Shown: positions 1-14,815, counted from the first letter of the stretch. The stretch is 64,000 nt of DNA from Chionoecetes opilio (GCA_016584305.1 JACEEZ010011076.1:295001-359000); one strand, 5' to 3'. Notes: a model not told the origin generated them from the letters alone. Numbers and translations are program-made.

Positions 1-2550
<2,550 letters not shown>

Positions 2551-2857
2551 GACAGTAATGCAGCTTTCTACCCATCCAGTGTACCTAAAGCGCAGCAAGA
2601 GCGAGAGAGTTCGACCCAGGAACTCTGGGGAGGAAGGTGGCGGACCTCATGGTGTGGTGGGTGAGACGGTGGAGCACGTATCTCCCCGGCCTCACCACCG
2701 CCGCCTCTCCATGGGCCACCACCCCCGTGCCTCTCACCACGGCACCCCACAACGCCTCGCTGTCGAACCAGAGAATGGCAATTTTGGCCTCTCCACCTCT
2801 GATGTTAGCCTCGACTCAAGTGGTTCTCATAATCCAAGTTACAAGTATGGAAACCAG
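2551..2857 (+). CDS. Gene 1, first visible exon
   Basis: The acceptor is aaaatgtag before 2551 and the donor is gtgagt at 2858. The frame is open through KRSKSERVRPRNS, a His-rich segment and SLDSSGSHNPSYKYGNQ, ending in phase 0. The first in-frame Met is at 2560. Confidence 0.7.
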
Positions 2858-3377
2858 GTGAGTAGGAGGACTTTGTGCCCCATGGCAGCCAGGAAGGTGC
2901 GTTTGGTTAGCGGGAAGCACAACAGTTTGACGAGTATCACAGTAGTTTGAACTTTTGTTGTTGTTTTTTTGTTTTGTTTCCTGTCTCTTGTACTATTCCC
3001 CTTATCGGGGCAAAAAGTATCACTGTAGTTTGATCTTATGCAACTTTTCTTTCACTTCTCTAACTCCCGTATATGCACCTACTGTTCCCTACCACCAGAC
3101 AAATACACTACTGGCTGTCACCTGTACTTTCCATTAATGGTTGATTATAACCCAAAACACACCCACCTGAAAAAAAAATTTGTCCCTTTTGTGGTTGCAG
3201 GTGTCTTATGCTGGTGGGTACTATGGGTACCCCGTTAGTCAGGGGTACCCAGCAGCTGACCGACACAGCAGAAGGATGCATCTGGTGGTTCCGAGGGGAA
3301 GTGGAGGTGAGGACACCCTTGGCACGCAACGAGAGAAGGTAGACCGAAAGAGCTCACTGCCAAATTCCCTTGATAAT

Positions 3378-3411
<34 letters not shown>

Positions 3412-6400
3412 CACCAGAGCCCAAGCCCAGGTAAGGCAGACAGCACCAGGTACGAGGTTTAGCAAGAGAACGTATGATAGTAATAAGTACAGATAAACAA
3501 TAATGATACAACAAATTCTACTGCAGTATGCATGCATTCAGTAACTGCTATATTTGCTTTTCATTTATATGAGGCAATGATTCAATTTGAAGTCTTACAG
3601 CAATTTACCCCAACAAGTGTTAAGCCTGTCTCCTGGACACAGTCATTAAAAGTGCATGCTAGAATATCCTTTACTGTCCTGACGCTTTGTCTAACAATCA
3701 CATCTACACTAAACACAGTTATTGACCACAACAAAATAGGTTTGTCGAGATGCTTTCGGATAACCATTAAACTTATACTAAATTGGAAGCAATTATTGTA
3801 GACAGTGCAGCAAACCTTAGGCCTCTTTCACACTATCTGGTATCTCACCGCAGCCGTCCACAGAGTCCTGAGCCTCTGTCAGACCATCTGGTTTCTTGCC
3901 GTTACCATCCAAGGTATATTATTGATCTGCCATGATACCTCCAGCACCAGACCGTGCCTAGACACAGTTCACCAGTGTGTATGTGTAGCGCCCCCCCTTT
4001 ATAGGTTTCTTCCTTTGACGTTAATTTAAGAGGGCTCCACAATTCTGGCTATTATGCTGCCACCACCCACAATAAGTGGGAAAAAAAAAAAAAGGTTATA
4101 AGATTAAGAGAATATGTCAGAACTAATGGGTGTAAAAGATAACAACTCGTTATCTTTTTCTTAGTATATTGTCTGTTTACTGATTCACCAGTAATTACTT
4201 CCCCACTCCTTCCTTACCTAAATCATTAACATATTTCTCCACTTAATACTATGCTTAATGCTAACCACATCGACACGACGCTAGTATTACCTCGTGCTCA
4301 CGAACGTAATCATATGTACCCTCTCTAATCATAAATCATTAATGTATCTCTCCTTACTGTAATACTATGCTTAATGCTAACTACATCGACACGACGCTAG
4401 TATTAGCTCGTGCTCACGAACGTATTCATATGTACACTCTCTAAACCTAAATCATTTCCAGTCACTGATTTGCTGAGTCAAGTATCAATGTCCACACACT
4501 CCAGCTATAAGACTAATCCTTAGCTGTAATCCTGGTGTTCACTCAAAAGCATTCACAGGTGTTCTCCCCAGCTCATCCAGCCGCCTCCTCCAGCCGTCTT
4601 TTCCACAGCTACCTTGGACCCTATGAATAACACCTTCCATTAGTTCTCATGTTATCACAGATAATCAATGAATCACACCTTGTCCCTGAACATACCTTTT
4701 CCAAGGGTGAAAACCACACCTCCCCTGTCCGACTCGACACTGTGACTCGTGGACCGCTACAGCCAACTAATATGGCTTCTCCCTTCCTCCTTGCCTAGCC
4801 AACCGACGTGGCCAGCTACCGCCGGTATAAAAATATATCATAATATATTTTTATATAGTGATTCAGAACTGAGGAGTGGAGGAAAATTACTCACTTTGTT
4901 ACTCGACATTTATATATTACTTTACCCCCTCCCATTCAACGTAAACTCTTAGTCAGTCATGGGTCAAAAGTTTTAACCCATTTTTCCGCGTTACATATGC
5001 TACAACAGAAGATGGATTGCAGGCAGCATCTGAAAGCCTTGTACTTCTTAATCTAGAGAAAAATAAGGTTCAGGGTAGACTGACCTCCATATTTAAGTAG
5101 TTGGTGATCACCTGCAACCAGGGAAGTAGTGAACGCGGTAAAACAATTGAAGTCTGGTCTAAAATCTGGCCAATCTCTAATGAAAGGCACCTAGCAATCA
5201 TTTAAGGGCTGAATCTTCTAAGGCCAGATGAACTCACTATCGAGTCAATGGCCATCCAGCCCCAGCTATGGGTGAAATAGTGGGCAGTCTGGGGTTAATC
5301 CCTACAGGGTTCTGCGTTCCTGGCCACGGCGAGCAGTAAGGCCAATCCCTGACATAGATTGGTTGGGGAGGGGTTTGCACCCCCTACCTGCTTTTTTATC
5401 CACAAACGCAATTGAAAGTAGAGGCCGGGGGTAAGGCAACAGCCGCGAGAGAGGTAACGCGCCCTCAACGCAGTTTTGCTGGGGGGGCCGACCATGCAGA
5501 CCCCTCCAATGCCGACGCATGGGGGGAGTTGCCTATGACGAGTGCGGGGCAAAGCCCTCAAAAATCCCGCACTCTAAATGAAGTGGGAGGGCTCCCTAGC
5601 CCATCTTTTTCTTAAGGGGGTGGCCGGGGCAGCACAGAGGCGGCGCCTGCCCGTCGAATCACTCCTGGGATAAACCTCCGAAGGGTTCTAAGTGTAGGCT
5701 CCTGGAACGTTCTGAGCCTCTCCTAATAGGCAAGCTCAGTAGGCTGAGGGTGGATATAGTGGAACTCTCTGAGACAAGGAGGCCTGGCAGTGGCGAGACT
5801 AGCAGTGGTAATTACACCTACTACTGGTCCGGCATGAGCAATGTTCACCATGTCCGGGGAGTAGCTAAAGGCATCTCCAGCAAACTGTAGCCGTCTGTTG
5901 TTGAGGTTACTCTGGTTGATGAGCGTATAATGCGGGTGAGGATGAAACATACTGGGTTTCATGTCTCTTGTTGCAGTGTACACTCCTACCGAGGTATGTG
6001 AAACTGAAGAGAAGGAAATGTTCTACACTAAACTCTGCTCTGTATTAGACCAGTGTCCTCCTCGGGACACACTCATTGTCTTGAGCAACTTCAATGCTAC
6101 TATTGGCACTGTGAGAGATGGCTATGAGTTATGTGTTGGTCCCCACGGCTCCTGTACCAGAAACATTAACAATTCTCCCCTGAATTTTGCTAGATCCAGA
6201 AGGTTGAGAATTGCAGGTTCTTGGTATGAGAGACCAGAGCTGCACCGCTGAACATGTTATAGCAATGCCGGAGGGGTAGCTAAGGAGATCAACCACATCC
6301 TCGTTAGCACTCGTTGGAGGATTCTCCAGAACTGCGGGATTCACCGGGGTGCTGAGTTCTTTGCAACTGATCACAAACTTGTTGCTGCACTTAAGCTTCA

Positions 6401-9400
6401 TGTCAAGTCCAGAAGAACCGCAAGAGGTAACCATATTGTGTTTCATCTTGAGAAACTGAAGGACTTAACATGTGCCCATGAGTATGCAGTGGCAGTCTCA
6501 AATTGGTTCAATGTGCTCGGTGCCCTCAGGGACCCTATAGAACTGTGGGATACCTTAAAACGTTTAACTCTCCAGGCTGCTAAGGAGTGTATTGGAGAGC
6601 GACCGAGGTCAAGGCGTGGTTTTGTCTTGACGGAGACGCTGGAGAATTTGAGAGTTGCACTGCGAGGCTTGCTGGGAACCAGGACCAGTACAGGGCTCTG
6701 TCATGCAGGACTAGAACTTTCCAGAGGATAGACAAGGAGAGGCATGTCAGGAGTCTCGCTGAGGATGTCGAGGGCCATTTGAACACTAATGACCTCCGAC
6801 CCGCCTACCGAGCCCTGAAAAAACTCCGTTCCATCTCAGGTGAGTGCTATCCAAGCAGCAGATGGGCATCTCGTGTCGGACATGGATGGGCAGATGGCTC
6901 GTTGGGCTGAGTATTTTGAGCAGTTGTTCACGGTGGACCCTCCAATTGGGCAGCTTCACACCACTGGATTACGGGTAGTGGCATCCTCCCATTGACGAAA
7001 TCGAAACCGCACCCTCTCTTGACGAAGTCAGAGAGGCTGTAGCAAAGTTGAGGGGTGGAAAGGCAACTGGTGTTTGTAATATCAGTGTGGAGCTCCTCAA
7101 AGCTGGGGGTGAGGCCATGATCCACGGGTTGCATGCTAACTTGACTGGCGTGTGGCAATCAGGTACCATTTCTCCTGACTAGAAAAGGGGAATGGTCGTT
7201 ACTATCTGAAAAGGGAAAGGGGACCGTCAGGACTGCAACAATTACCGCGGTATTACATTGCTCATCGTGCCAGGCAAGGTGCTTGCCCATCTATTGCTGA
7301 CACGAATCTGCAGTCATCTGCTGGAGCATCAGAAACCTCAGTAGTCTGGGTTCACGCCTGGTAAGTCAACAACGGACCGTATCCTAGCGCTTCGTGTCCT
7401 GGTGGAACGCCGACGTGAGTTTCGACAGGGGATGCTTGCAGCCTATGTTGATCTCAAGAAGGCGTTTGACTCAGTGCATCTTGAGTCACTATGGGATCTT
7501 CTGCGGCTTAGCGTGATTCCTGCAAGGACTATTGGTCTGCTGACTGGCCTGTATTCTGGGACTGAGAGTGCTGTGAAGTGTGGGGGAGGTGTATTCAGCT
7601 TTTTTCCTGTGAATACAGGAGTGAGGCAAGGGTGCGTCCTTGCCCCATCACTTTTCAACACTTGTATGGACTGGGTATTGGGCAAAGTTGTAGATCAAAG
7701 TGATTGTGGAGCATCTCTCGGCAATACCAAGATCACTGATCTTGTTTTTGCCGATAATGCAGTAATCTTTGCTGAGTCGCTGGAGGTCCTGGTGATGGCT
7801 CTCGAGGCACTGCACAAGGAGGCATAGCCTTTGGGACTTAAGGTCTCCTGGCCCAAGACCAGGTCCAGGTGTTTGGAGGGTTAAAACAGTCTGTTCATGC
7901 GTGCGGCGAGGACATTGAAATCTTGGAAAGTTTTACATACCTTGGTAGCGCAATCCATAATGACGGCGGGTCACGTCAAGAAGTCGTACGGCGGATTGGC
8001 ATAGCTCACAGTGTTATGGACTCGCTCAGCACGAATATTTGGCGTTGTCGGTACCTGTGCAGAAGGACAAAGATCTGGATCTTCAAGTTGCTTGTGATCC
8101 CTGTCTTACTCTATGGATGTGAGACATGGACAGTAAATAGCAACTTGAAGAGACGAATCAATGACTTTGGTAATAAGTGTCTTCGCAGAATCATGGGGTA
8201 TCGCTGGGATGATTAAGTGTCAAATCAGCGATTGCACCGTGAGACTGAATCGAGGCCGATTACCTGCATAGTCTGTCAGCGCCAACTTCGGTTATATGGG
8301 CATGTGGCACGCTACCCTGCAACCGATCCTTCCCACTGGGTTGTATCTGTAAGACAATCTGGCGTGGAGGAGGCCAAGTGGGCGCCCACAAGACTCGTGG
8401 CTGGGGCAAGTTGATGTTTCCTAATGAGAGTTGCTTGGTATGGGAAGGGTGCTTGCATAGGGATTCGCGCGTGGTGACCCCCGGGAGTGGCGTTGTTGGG
8501 TGGGCGAGGTGACGCGCCCCTTGGCGTATGCCCCTAATGATAGAATGATTGATAGCAATCCTCTAGTCCAGTGGCAATAAATTTTGAAGTGTGAGCAGGG
8601 TCACTTTCCTGTTGGAGCAATCTGGCCCTGTGAGCTCGAAGGACTCAGGTAGATGGATCACTGAAGAACTCCCGACAAACATCCTGATTTTTAGTTTGAT
8701 TCAGATTTGAGTTTTTAAGATCAGGCTTCACTAACCCCTGATCTGAAAAACAACCCCAAACCATTTGAATCAAGGTGTTTCATGTGGCTCTCTAGGCACC
8801 CTGGGTCAAGAGATTCAATCTCCATGTGACATAGAACATCACTTCTTGATAACACATCATGCTAAATTTCACCTCGTCTGACAAAACATCCAGTCAAATA
8901 AGATAATTATTGGCAAAGCCGATCTTTTTGACCCTTCTACAGGGCACAAAGAATGGACTTTTATTCTTGTTTATGGTTGGTACACTCCCAAACAACCCAG
9001 GGTTTTTCAGCATCTTAGGAAACACAAGGGTTAGCCTCCACAGCATGCTTCACACACTGAACAAGTCTTCCCAGGATGACCAGACGACAGTTTCTGGATT
9101 AGCATATTCCCAGTTTTTCCTAAAACCAGGCAATCCAATTGCACACTCGCAACTAGCTTTTTCCAACTCATGATTCTTTCCTTAGTTTGATGACCTGCAT
9201 TCTTCATAGTGATCATCTGTGCATTAATTTCTGCAGATATTTCATGATAGGGGCCATACTAAGGCCACAACACAAACATCCATAAATCCAGCCAGGTAGA
9301 AGCATGTGATTCAGCGCAGATACTACTTCAGTGGCAGCCCAGAGGTGACTGATGTTGAGTTCCACCATTGCTGCATACGCTTCATGTCTGGCATGACAAC

Positions 9401-12277
9401 GCAAACTTCTGTCTCAATTGGTTTACTTTTAAGAACCCCCCTCCTTTTTTTCGATAAGAAACAGCAATGTGTCTGTGGTGGTGCAATGTGGAATGAAAGA
9501 TAAAGGTCATGGATTCATCCAGTTGCAAATAAATTATATGAGAACTGCCTGTGATGTGAGAAAAATAGATGGTGAAAGTAATGAAAGAGTATATAACAGA
9601 TTTGGAGCGTCAAGTAAGGGTCAGGGAATGAAATGTGGAGTTGGTGAAGGGGTGAAACGCAACACTGAGGTGCTATGATCATATAGAAAGGGTTACAGAA
9701 AGTGAGATGACCAAGAGAGTATGTATGAGGGTAGTAGTCAAAGTGGTTTATAGAGGACCATCCCCAGTGAAATAAGAAGACAGAGTGCTAGAGTATGTGA
9801 GAGACTGGGGTGAGAGAAGAATGAAAGGGTTAGAGAATGCAAGGACAGGAATATATGGAGACTCGTTTCTGTTGTGGCATCCCCCAAGGGGAGTTCCTCT
9901 TGGGAACGGGCGTCAGAGATGGCGGTAGTAGTGTAAGAAACAGCGTCCCACTTCAAGCACCACATACTCTTGATGAGTATTGTACACATTGTTTCATATC
10001 ACGTACTAGAAAGCAAAAGCAACAAATTATAGATGAATAGGTCTGACCTGAAGTAGAGATGTCTGAAGTGTTCACAATTTCAGGCACTGTTTTTAACAAC
10101 CACAGCAGAAACTTGCATGAGTGGCTGTGAATATTTGTGACTTGATGAAGTGGTTACTGAATTCAAGAAATGATACACATTAGAGGAGAGAGAAAACAAT
10201 ATTGCCTCCTTTACGGAAATCATGTTGTCATGGAATTGTATAAAGTATGTATTCTATGTTATGCATTTTACAGTATACAAAGGAAGAACAGACATCAACA
10301 TTCCTACTGGGTTAAACGGGCTGCCTGTGTGGATGAAACCAAATTTAAACTCATGGAGGCAATGTTGTCCTTATGTTTTTCCACTAAATCCCATAAATCT
10401 CCCATTTAAAGGTATGTATCACAGCAAAGTATTTACATTGCAGCAGTCTGTCTCCTTCGCGGTCTGTAGCATCGCGTGGTGCCCTGAGCAAGCAGTACTC
10501 TTTGCCTGCTAGTGCTCGTAACGCCCGCTACATGCCGCGCCATCGTCACTCCTTCCGCCACGACCGGCCTCAATACCAGCACCACGAACGCGCCTTCGAT
10601 CACCCACACGTCCGCACCCACTCCGCTTCACTGCATGCCCCTCACGACCACCGCCCCCACGTCTCCCGTGAGCTCCACTCCCCGCGCCACGAGAGTCCCC
10701 ACCGGCCGCGAGAGCTGCACTCCCCACGGCTAGAAAGTCCACACATGCCGAGGGAACTGCATTCGCCGCGGGTGGAGACTCCCGTGGTGGCTTCAGTGGT
10801 AGTGGATGAGCCGCAGGATCAGCCGACGTAGGGGCGAAGAGGTCCGCGGGTCCTGTACGTCATCTATGAAGTGGATGAATCCAATCCCGATGGCCTGGAG
10901 GAGGCCATCACAAGTTTTATGGAGGAAGCGGATGAAGTTTATCCAGAAAAGAGCATAGAATACAGCGGAGAGAGTGCGGATGTGTATAAAAGTGAAGGTG
11001 TTAGTGAATGCCAGAAAGAAAGTGTTGGTGGTTATCATGAGGAAAATGAGCAAGAACATCCTGGAGAAAGTAGGGAAGAACACGAAGAGAAAAAGGATGA
11101 ATCTGTTGAAGAAAATAATAGTAAATATAAGAGGAAAAGTAGTGGTGGATCTGAAGAGGAAGGTAGTGATGAATGTCCCAAAGTGAGTGCAGATGAAAAT
11201 AAAGAGAGGGAAAATGATGAATGTCAAGGGGAAAATGTTGAAAAGTACCAGAAAATTAGCCCTGATATGAATGAAGAAGGAAATGGTGACAAGTTTTTGG
11301 TGAATACTGCTGAGGAACGCAGAGAAAAAGTTGAAGAATATTACAGGGAAAGCCCTACTGATTATGGAGAGGAAGATACCGAAGAATTCCATGAAGGAGG
11401 AACTGCAGAATACCACAGAGAGAGCACCTATGAATATTACAGCGAGAATGTTATAGAGGCACACAGGGATGAATACTATGGGGCAAGTCAGGAGTATGAT
11501 GAAGAAAATCAAATTGAATATCACACAGCTGAAGTTGACCTTCCTATAGGGAGTGTCAGAGAGTATTATATAGAAAGACCTGCGGATTCTACAGGAAGAA
11601 GTCCAGATGACTATATCATGAGTAGAGGTACAACCAGGCAATTTCAGTCCATACAGGAGTATATAATGAATACAGGTGTAAGGGAAGAATTGCCTGATAA
11701 TGAGCAAACTTTGAACGGGAACGAAATGGTTTTACAGCCTGTAAATGATTTCCTCCCGAATACTGGTGTGCGAGAATTGCAGCCCGGAGGTGAACACAAA
11801 GAAAACACTGGTAACGGTAACGGGAAAGTGCAGTCTCCGGATGAGTACCTTGTCAGTGCAGGGGTGAGGGAGTTACAGTCTGTTGAAGAAAAACGCATTG
11901 TATATCCTGCTGAGTCTGAGGGAAAACTTTTAAGTGAATACAATGTTGAAATTCTTGAGACATCTGCAGAGAAATACCCAGAGTACCTTGTAATCTATGA
12001 AGAGGAGTACACGGCAGTCTATCAGGAGGAGTACACAGCATTGTACCAGAGCGAGTGTCCCCGACCACAACAGTACCTGCCATCACCCTCCCCAACACTG
12101 TACCAGCTGCGGCCCTCGGACTCCAAGTCTGAAGAGGCCAATCCACACCAGTACCCGTACTATGTGGTGGAATACATCAAAGACATTCCACGCGCTAATC
12201 CCAGTGAAGATTGGATAATGCCTTACAGCAACAAGCACGTACACGGCACGAGCCAAGATGAAGGAGGAAAAGGATGA
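2551..12277 (+). CDS. Unrecognised low-complexity protein, 3' part of gene (exons 2551-2857, 3201-3430, 10444-12277)
   Basis: I do not recognise this protein. Three exons join with GT-AG borders and matching phases: 2551-2857 ends in phase 0, 3201-3430 leaves two bases, and 10444 supplies the third. The visible product starts Ser/Arg/His-rich, passes a Tyr/Gly stretch (YAGGYYGYP) and an 11-Gln tract coded by CAG, then a His/Arg/Pro-rich part with three RELHSPR repeats. An in-frame TAG lies at 10829-10831. The same frame then stays open for 481 codons to TGA at 12275, coding a Glu/Tyr/Ser-rich acidic tail with degenerate YxxES units, ending in a Tyr-rich Pro/Ser segment. No signal peptide, membrane segment or enzyme motif is visible, so it looks intrinsically disordered. 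Upstream exons are not identified. The Met at 2560 could be a start, but this exon may be internal. The 7-kb last intron is full of LINE debris. Confidence 0.7.
3201..3430 (+). CDS. Gene 1, second visible exon with poly-Gln tract
   Basis: The acceptor is tggttgcag before 3201 and the donor is gtaagg at 3431. The exon encodes VSYAGGYYGYPVSQGYP and then a (CAG)n-coded Gln tract at about 3379-3409, ending PPEPKP with two bases left over. The CAG run is a likely length-polymorphic site. Confidence 0.75.
4221..4456. repeat. Two-copy tandem duplication, period about 113 bp
   Basis: The block from aatcattaacatatttctcc to catatgtaccctctctaa is repeated immediately downstream with a few substitutions (shared core cgacacgacgctagtatta). 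A third partial start follows at about 4450. Confidence 0.85.
5290..8560 (+). mobile_element. Degenerate RTE-type non-LTR retrotransposon
   Basis: Broken reading frames carry LINE proteins in the right order. An apurinic-type endonuclease lies at about 5690-6420 (VGSWNVLSL, then NFNATIGT and VGPHGS). A reverse transcriptase lies at about 7190-7830 (AYVDLKKAFDSV, NTGVRQGCVLAPSLFNT, VFADN). A C-terminal part lies at 7869-8414 (LLYGCETWT, CLRRIMGYRWDD). The catalytic FADD is changed to FADN, and several stops and frameshifts separate the pieces, so this copy is dead. The 3' end has TGAT-like repeats near 8537-8556, as RTE tails often do. The RTE assignment rests on recognised motifs and not on a search. 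Confidence 0.88.
7402..7827 (+). pseudogene. Reverse transcriptase fragment of the RTE LINE
   Basis: This is the longest intact piece of the LINE RT, covering the palm core from AYVDLKKAFDSV to VFADN. The second catalytic Asp is replaced by Asn (codon aat at 7755-7757). It ends at a stop after LEALHKEA, and the following frame resumes at 7869 after a shift. Confidence 0.85.
8570..9400 (-). pseudogene. Tc1/mariner-like transposase remnant
   Basis: The minus strand carries Tc1-family landmarks in order. An N-terminal DNA-binding part lies near 9210-9050 (TMKNAGHQTKE, TGNMLIQKLSSGHPGKT). A VLSDEVKF segment with the first catalytic Asp is near 8880. MVWGCFSDQG is near 8750, and LLQQESDPAHTSKFIA (second Asp region) is near 8600. 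Stops and frameshifts interrupt it throughout. It abuts the 3' end of the RTE LINE. No terminal repeats were located, so the limits are approximate. Confidence 0.75.
9530..9960 (+). mobile_element. RTE LINE 3'-terminal fragment
   Basis: The frame fragments YMRTACDVRKIDGESNERVY, MKCGVGEGVKRNTE and, near 9790-9900, an RDWGERRMKGLENARTG-like tail match the C-terminal end of a second RTE-like family. Further pieces of that family are seen at 23215-24390 and 60365-60540. Frameshifted and truncated at the 5' side. Confidence 0.7.
10444..10831 (+). CDS. Gene 1 last exon up to the first in-frame stop
   Basis: The acceptor is acattgcag before 10444. The first base completes the split Ser codon left by exon 3201-3430. 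The segment reads SLSPSRSVASRGALSKQYS, then a His/Arg-rich part with three RELHSPR units, and VVVDEPQDQPT followed by TAG at 10829. Codon bias is GC-rich here compared with the following extension. Confidence 0.7.
10832..12277 (+). CDS. Possible stop-codon readthrough extension or separate acidic ORF
   Basis: Directly after the TAG the same frame continues GRRGPRVLYVIYEVDES and remains open for 481 codons to TGA at 12275-12277. The product is Glu/Ser/Tyr-rich with degenerate repeats (YSGESADVY, EEYTAVYQEEYTALYQ) and ends DWIMPYSNKHVHG. The next in-frame ATG after the TAG is at 10919. Explanations are readthrough, a second cistron, an unseen alternative splice that skips the TAG, or a base error or mutation turning a sense codon into TAG. 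Confidence 0.6.
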   Translation, partial: GRRGPRVLYVIYEVDESNPDGLEEAITSFMEEADEVYPEKSIEYSGESADVYKSEGVSECQKESVGGYHEENEQEHPGESREEHEEKKDESVEENNSKYKRKSSGGSEEEGSDECPKVSADENKERENDECQGENVEKYQKISPDMNEEGNGDKFLVNTAEERREKVEEYYRESPTDYGEEDTEEFHEGGTAEYHRESTYEYYSENVIEAHRDEYYGASQEYDEENQIEYHTAEVDLPIGSVREYYIERPADSTGRSPDDYIMSRGTTRQFQSIQEYIMNTGVREELPDNEQTLNGNEMVLQPVNDFLPNTGVRELQPGGEHKENTGNGNGKVQSPDEYLVSAGVRELQSVEEKRIVYPAESEGKLLSEYNVEILETSAEKYPEYLVIYEEEYTAVYQEEYTALYQSECPRPQQYLPSPSPTLYQLRPSDSKSEEANPHQYPYYVVEYIKDIPRANPSEDWIMPYSNKHVHGTSQDEGGKG

Positions 12278-13122
12278 GGCTTCCATTTTATCCAGTCACC
12301 AATCATTTTAGAGATTGTAGTTATATTTGTCTCTATCTTTTTTTTTTTTTACTTAAGAGGTGAGAAACATGCTCCCCTTTTGAATCTTGAAGTGTTGCCA
12401 CTTGAAAATTCATATCCCATAATGTTGCCTTGTCCAGTTTTCAAAATTTCTTGTTGAGTGCCAAACAGTTCGTAAGAAATTTATTTACCGCTCACCAGTG
12501 AGTCAGGGGCTCCTTATGTTTAGCTTTGAATTAAACAGGGTAATTGAATATTTTCATTCCTTATAAATAATATTGGAAGTATATAATATTGGCTTAGAGG
12601 CATTTAGGTTGTTGGGGTTCAGTGGTATATAGTTAATATGCAACCTTGATATTTTCATGACACAGGATTGTGTTAGGAGATTACAGAATGATTACTCATC
12701 CATATCCAAATGGACTGAGGATCCTGTAATCTATTCCAGTAACTCAGCATTGGATAATTGCCTGGAAAGATATGAGAAGATGCACTTGTTACCCTTCACG
12801 TAATATCATTTTCTAAAAAAAAGAATACTCAAAGTATTTCAACAAAGTTTTCTATAAAATTGTATTGGTAGGCTTATAAAATAAAGTTAGTCTTTTGATA
12901 AAGTCCCCTTCAGGAATAGCATGGGTATTTATATGATGTGTTTTTCAGGGTGATTCAACTAGCCTAGGTGACAGTGGCAACCTCAGGTGGCTCTGTCAAC
13001 AAGTTCAGCTTCTGCGGGTCAGCAATATTCCCAGTCTGTATGAGCCAAAAGAGGTGAAGCTGTGGTAGTAATACTGTAGAGCTGAGGCCAGAGAAAACAG
13101 AATACTGTCACGCTTTTGTAAA

Positions 13123-13168
<46 letters not shown>

Positions 13169-13698
13169 AATGTGTACAAGTCTGCATGTATTTTATTTAC
13201 ATTTTCACCTCACCAACTATCGAGCTTAAGAGTCATGTTCAACAGCTTTTCCTATTGAATGCCTCTCTCTGTCTAACCATCTCTCTCTCACTCTCTCTCT
13301 CTCTTTTTGTGTTGTGTTTTGTGACAGTCAATGGCCATAACTGTGCTGTTTAACTTATTGAAGTGCTTGGTGTTCTTTCAAAAATTCTGACAAGGGGCGG
13401 AGTTCTTAATTTAATTTGTTGTGCACCAGAAAGTCTTAAAGCTCCTTCAGTGTTGGCATAAGGGTTTTTTTCTGTCTTTCTCTCTCTAAATAATCTCTAA
13501 TCTCTCCAAACTGATCTAAAACCTTGGAAAAATAACTTTTGTCCACTGAATGTTCTCTGTCTTTACATGAGTCCGTCGCCAAGCCACCCATGCAGCCTTG
13601 ACAGCCGAGGACTGTGTTGAGATACCACGGCTTCTCAATGCCTTGTATTTACAAGCCGAGGCATGTATGTATTTAATTTTGTAAATGTAATACATAAA
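12278..13698 (+). other. Probable 3' UTR of gene 1 and flank
   Basis: AT-rich non-coding sequence follows the TGA. A canonical AATAAA lies near 12889, a plausible polyadenylation signal. Further downstream are a (TG)n tract at about 13122-13164 and a CT-rich tract at about 13268-13303. No further exon is visible. Confidence 0.5.
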
Positions 13699-14002
13699 CT
13701 GGGGTCCCCGTACATGAAGGGTTCGCTATACGAACAAATGGATTTTCTGAAGAAAAGAAAATTAGCATAACGAGCTGAAATTCAAACAAGAAACTGTGAG
13801 CAGACTGTGCATGCGTGTCATGATAATGTGCATGCGTGTAATGATAATGCTGTTATGGTGCAATGGTAATGCTGTCATGATATGTTCATAATACTTTCAG
13901 CTAAAAACGTAACCATGGATCGACATAACTCGCATGATGAACAAAATTTAGTTATTGAACGGGGCTCCAGAACGGATTATGTTCGTATATGGAGGACCCC
14001 AG
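13699..14002. mobile_element. Short MITE with CTGGGGTCC-type inverted ends
   Basis: The left end ctggggtccccgtacatgaa and the right end (atatggaggaccccag) are imperfect inverted repeats about 300 bp apart. The inner ends also share a ttcg(c/t)atac core with the pogo/Tigger-like elements of this window. Non-coding. Confidence 0.65.
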
Positions 14003-14815
14003 GGTACTCGTGATCCGCAGTAACAAACCATCTCTACAATTTTTACTTTACAACCTTTAATTATATATCAAATCTAAATTATAAAACGAATAAAAAGCTA
14101 TTATTAATGTGAAGCAGGATCGTTACTCTAAAATATCAGAAATCCCAAGATTTTTTAATTTCCAAGACAGATGGCTACGTAACACAGTAGTGGCACTGTG
14201 ACGCGACGAGCCGACAGCCAATGGTGACGGTGGCTGCTCAGTGGGACAACACGTCCAACCCCTGTGGGCCCAGGTAGTGTTCCCCCCATGATAAGGCTAA
14301 GATGCCTATGCCACCCAGTCTGGCTGGCGAATCTAGACAACAAAAACTGCGGCAATTAGAGCATGTCACCATCTTTCGCTTAACGTGGGAGGCTCACGGC
14401 TACACTTACCTATTTATTTTTGCCTTTGACCCAAAGGCATGAGCACAGTTAGAATGGAAGTTACATCTGAAGTGAAGAAAGAAAGAATTTCCAAGCAAGA
14501 AAGTGTAAAAATAGTAGATCTAAGTATTGAATGCTTAGGCTTATTAAATTGAATTACATGGCCAAATCAATGATCTCTACAACATGCATTGAAAAACAAG
14601 AAATAAGTTGCGCATCGTGAGTCCTAGTGTGGACGTAGCTTAAAGGCAATGAGCTTGACCACTGAGTAGTATAGCTTAGTATAATCCTAGAAGTGGTAAC
14701 AGTAACAATCTGTGATATACATCAGTCATCCAAGAATCCAACAATTGTCAGAAAATATGTGAATAACTGCTGAAGCACAGAATGACTTTGAAGCTAAATT
14801 GTGTGCTGCATAATA

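Larger units (their letters stand above)
3431..10443. other. Intron of gene 1 filled with mobile-element remains
   Basis: This is a 7-kb intron. It holds a 113-bp-period tandem duplication (4221-4456), an RTE LINE (5290-8560), a Tc1-like remnant (8570-9400) and an RTE 3' fragment (9530-9960). I see no host exon in the remainder (3431-4220, 4457-5289, 9961-10443). Confidence 0.65.

Noticed and set aside
10793..11707. Minus-strand ORF of 304 codons
   Set aside because: It is the antisense of the Glu-rich coding region. GAA/GAG-rich sequence gives a Phe/Leu/Ile-rich antisense frame with few stops. No splice or domain support.
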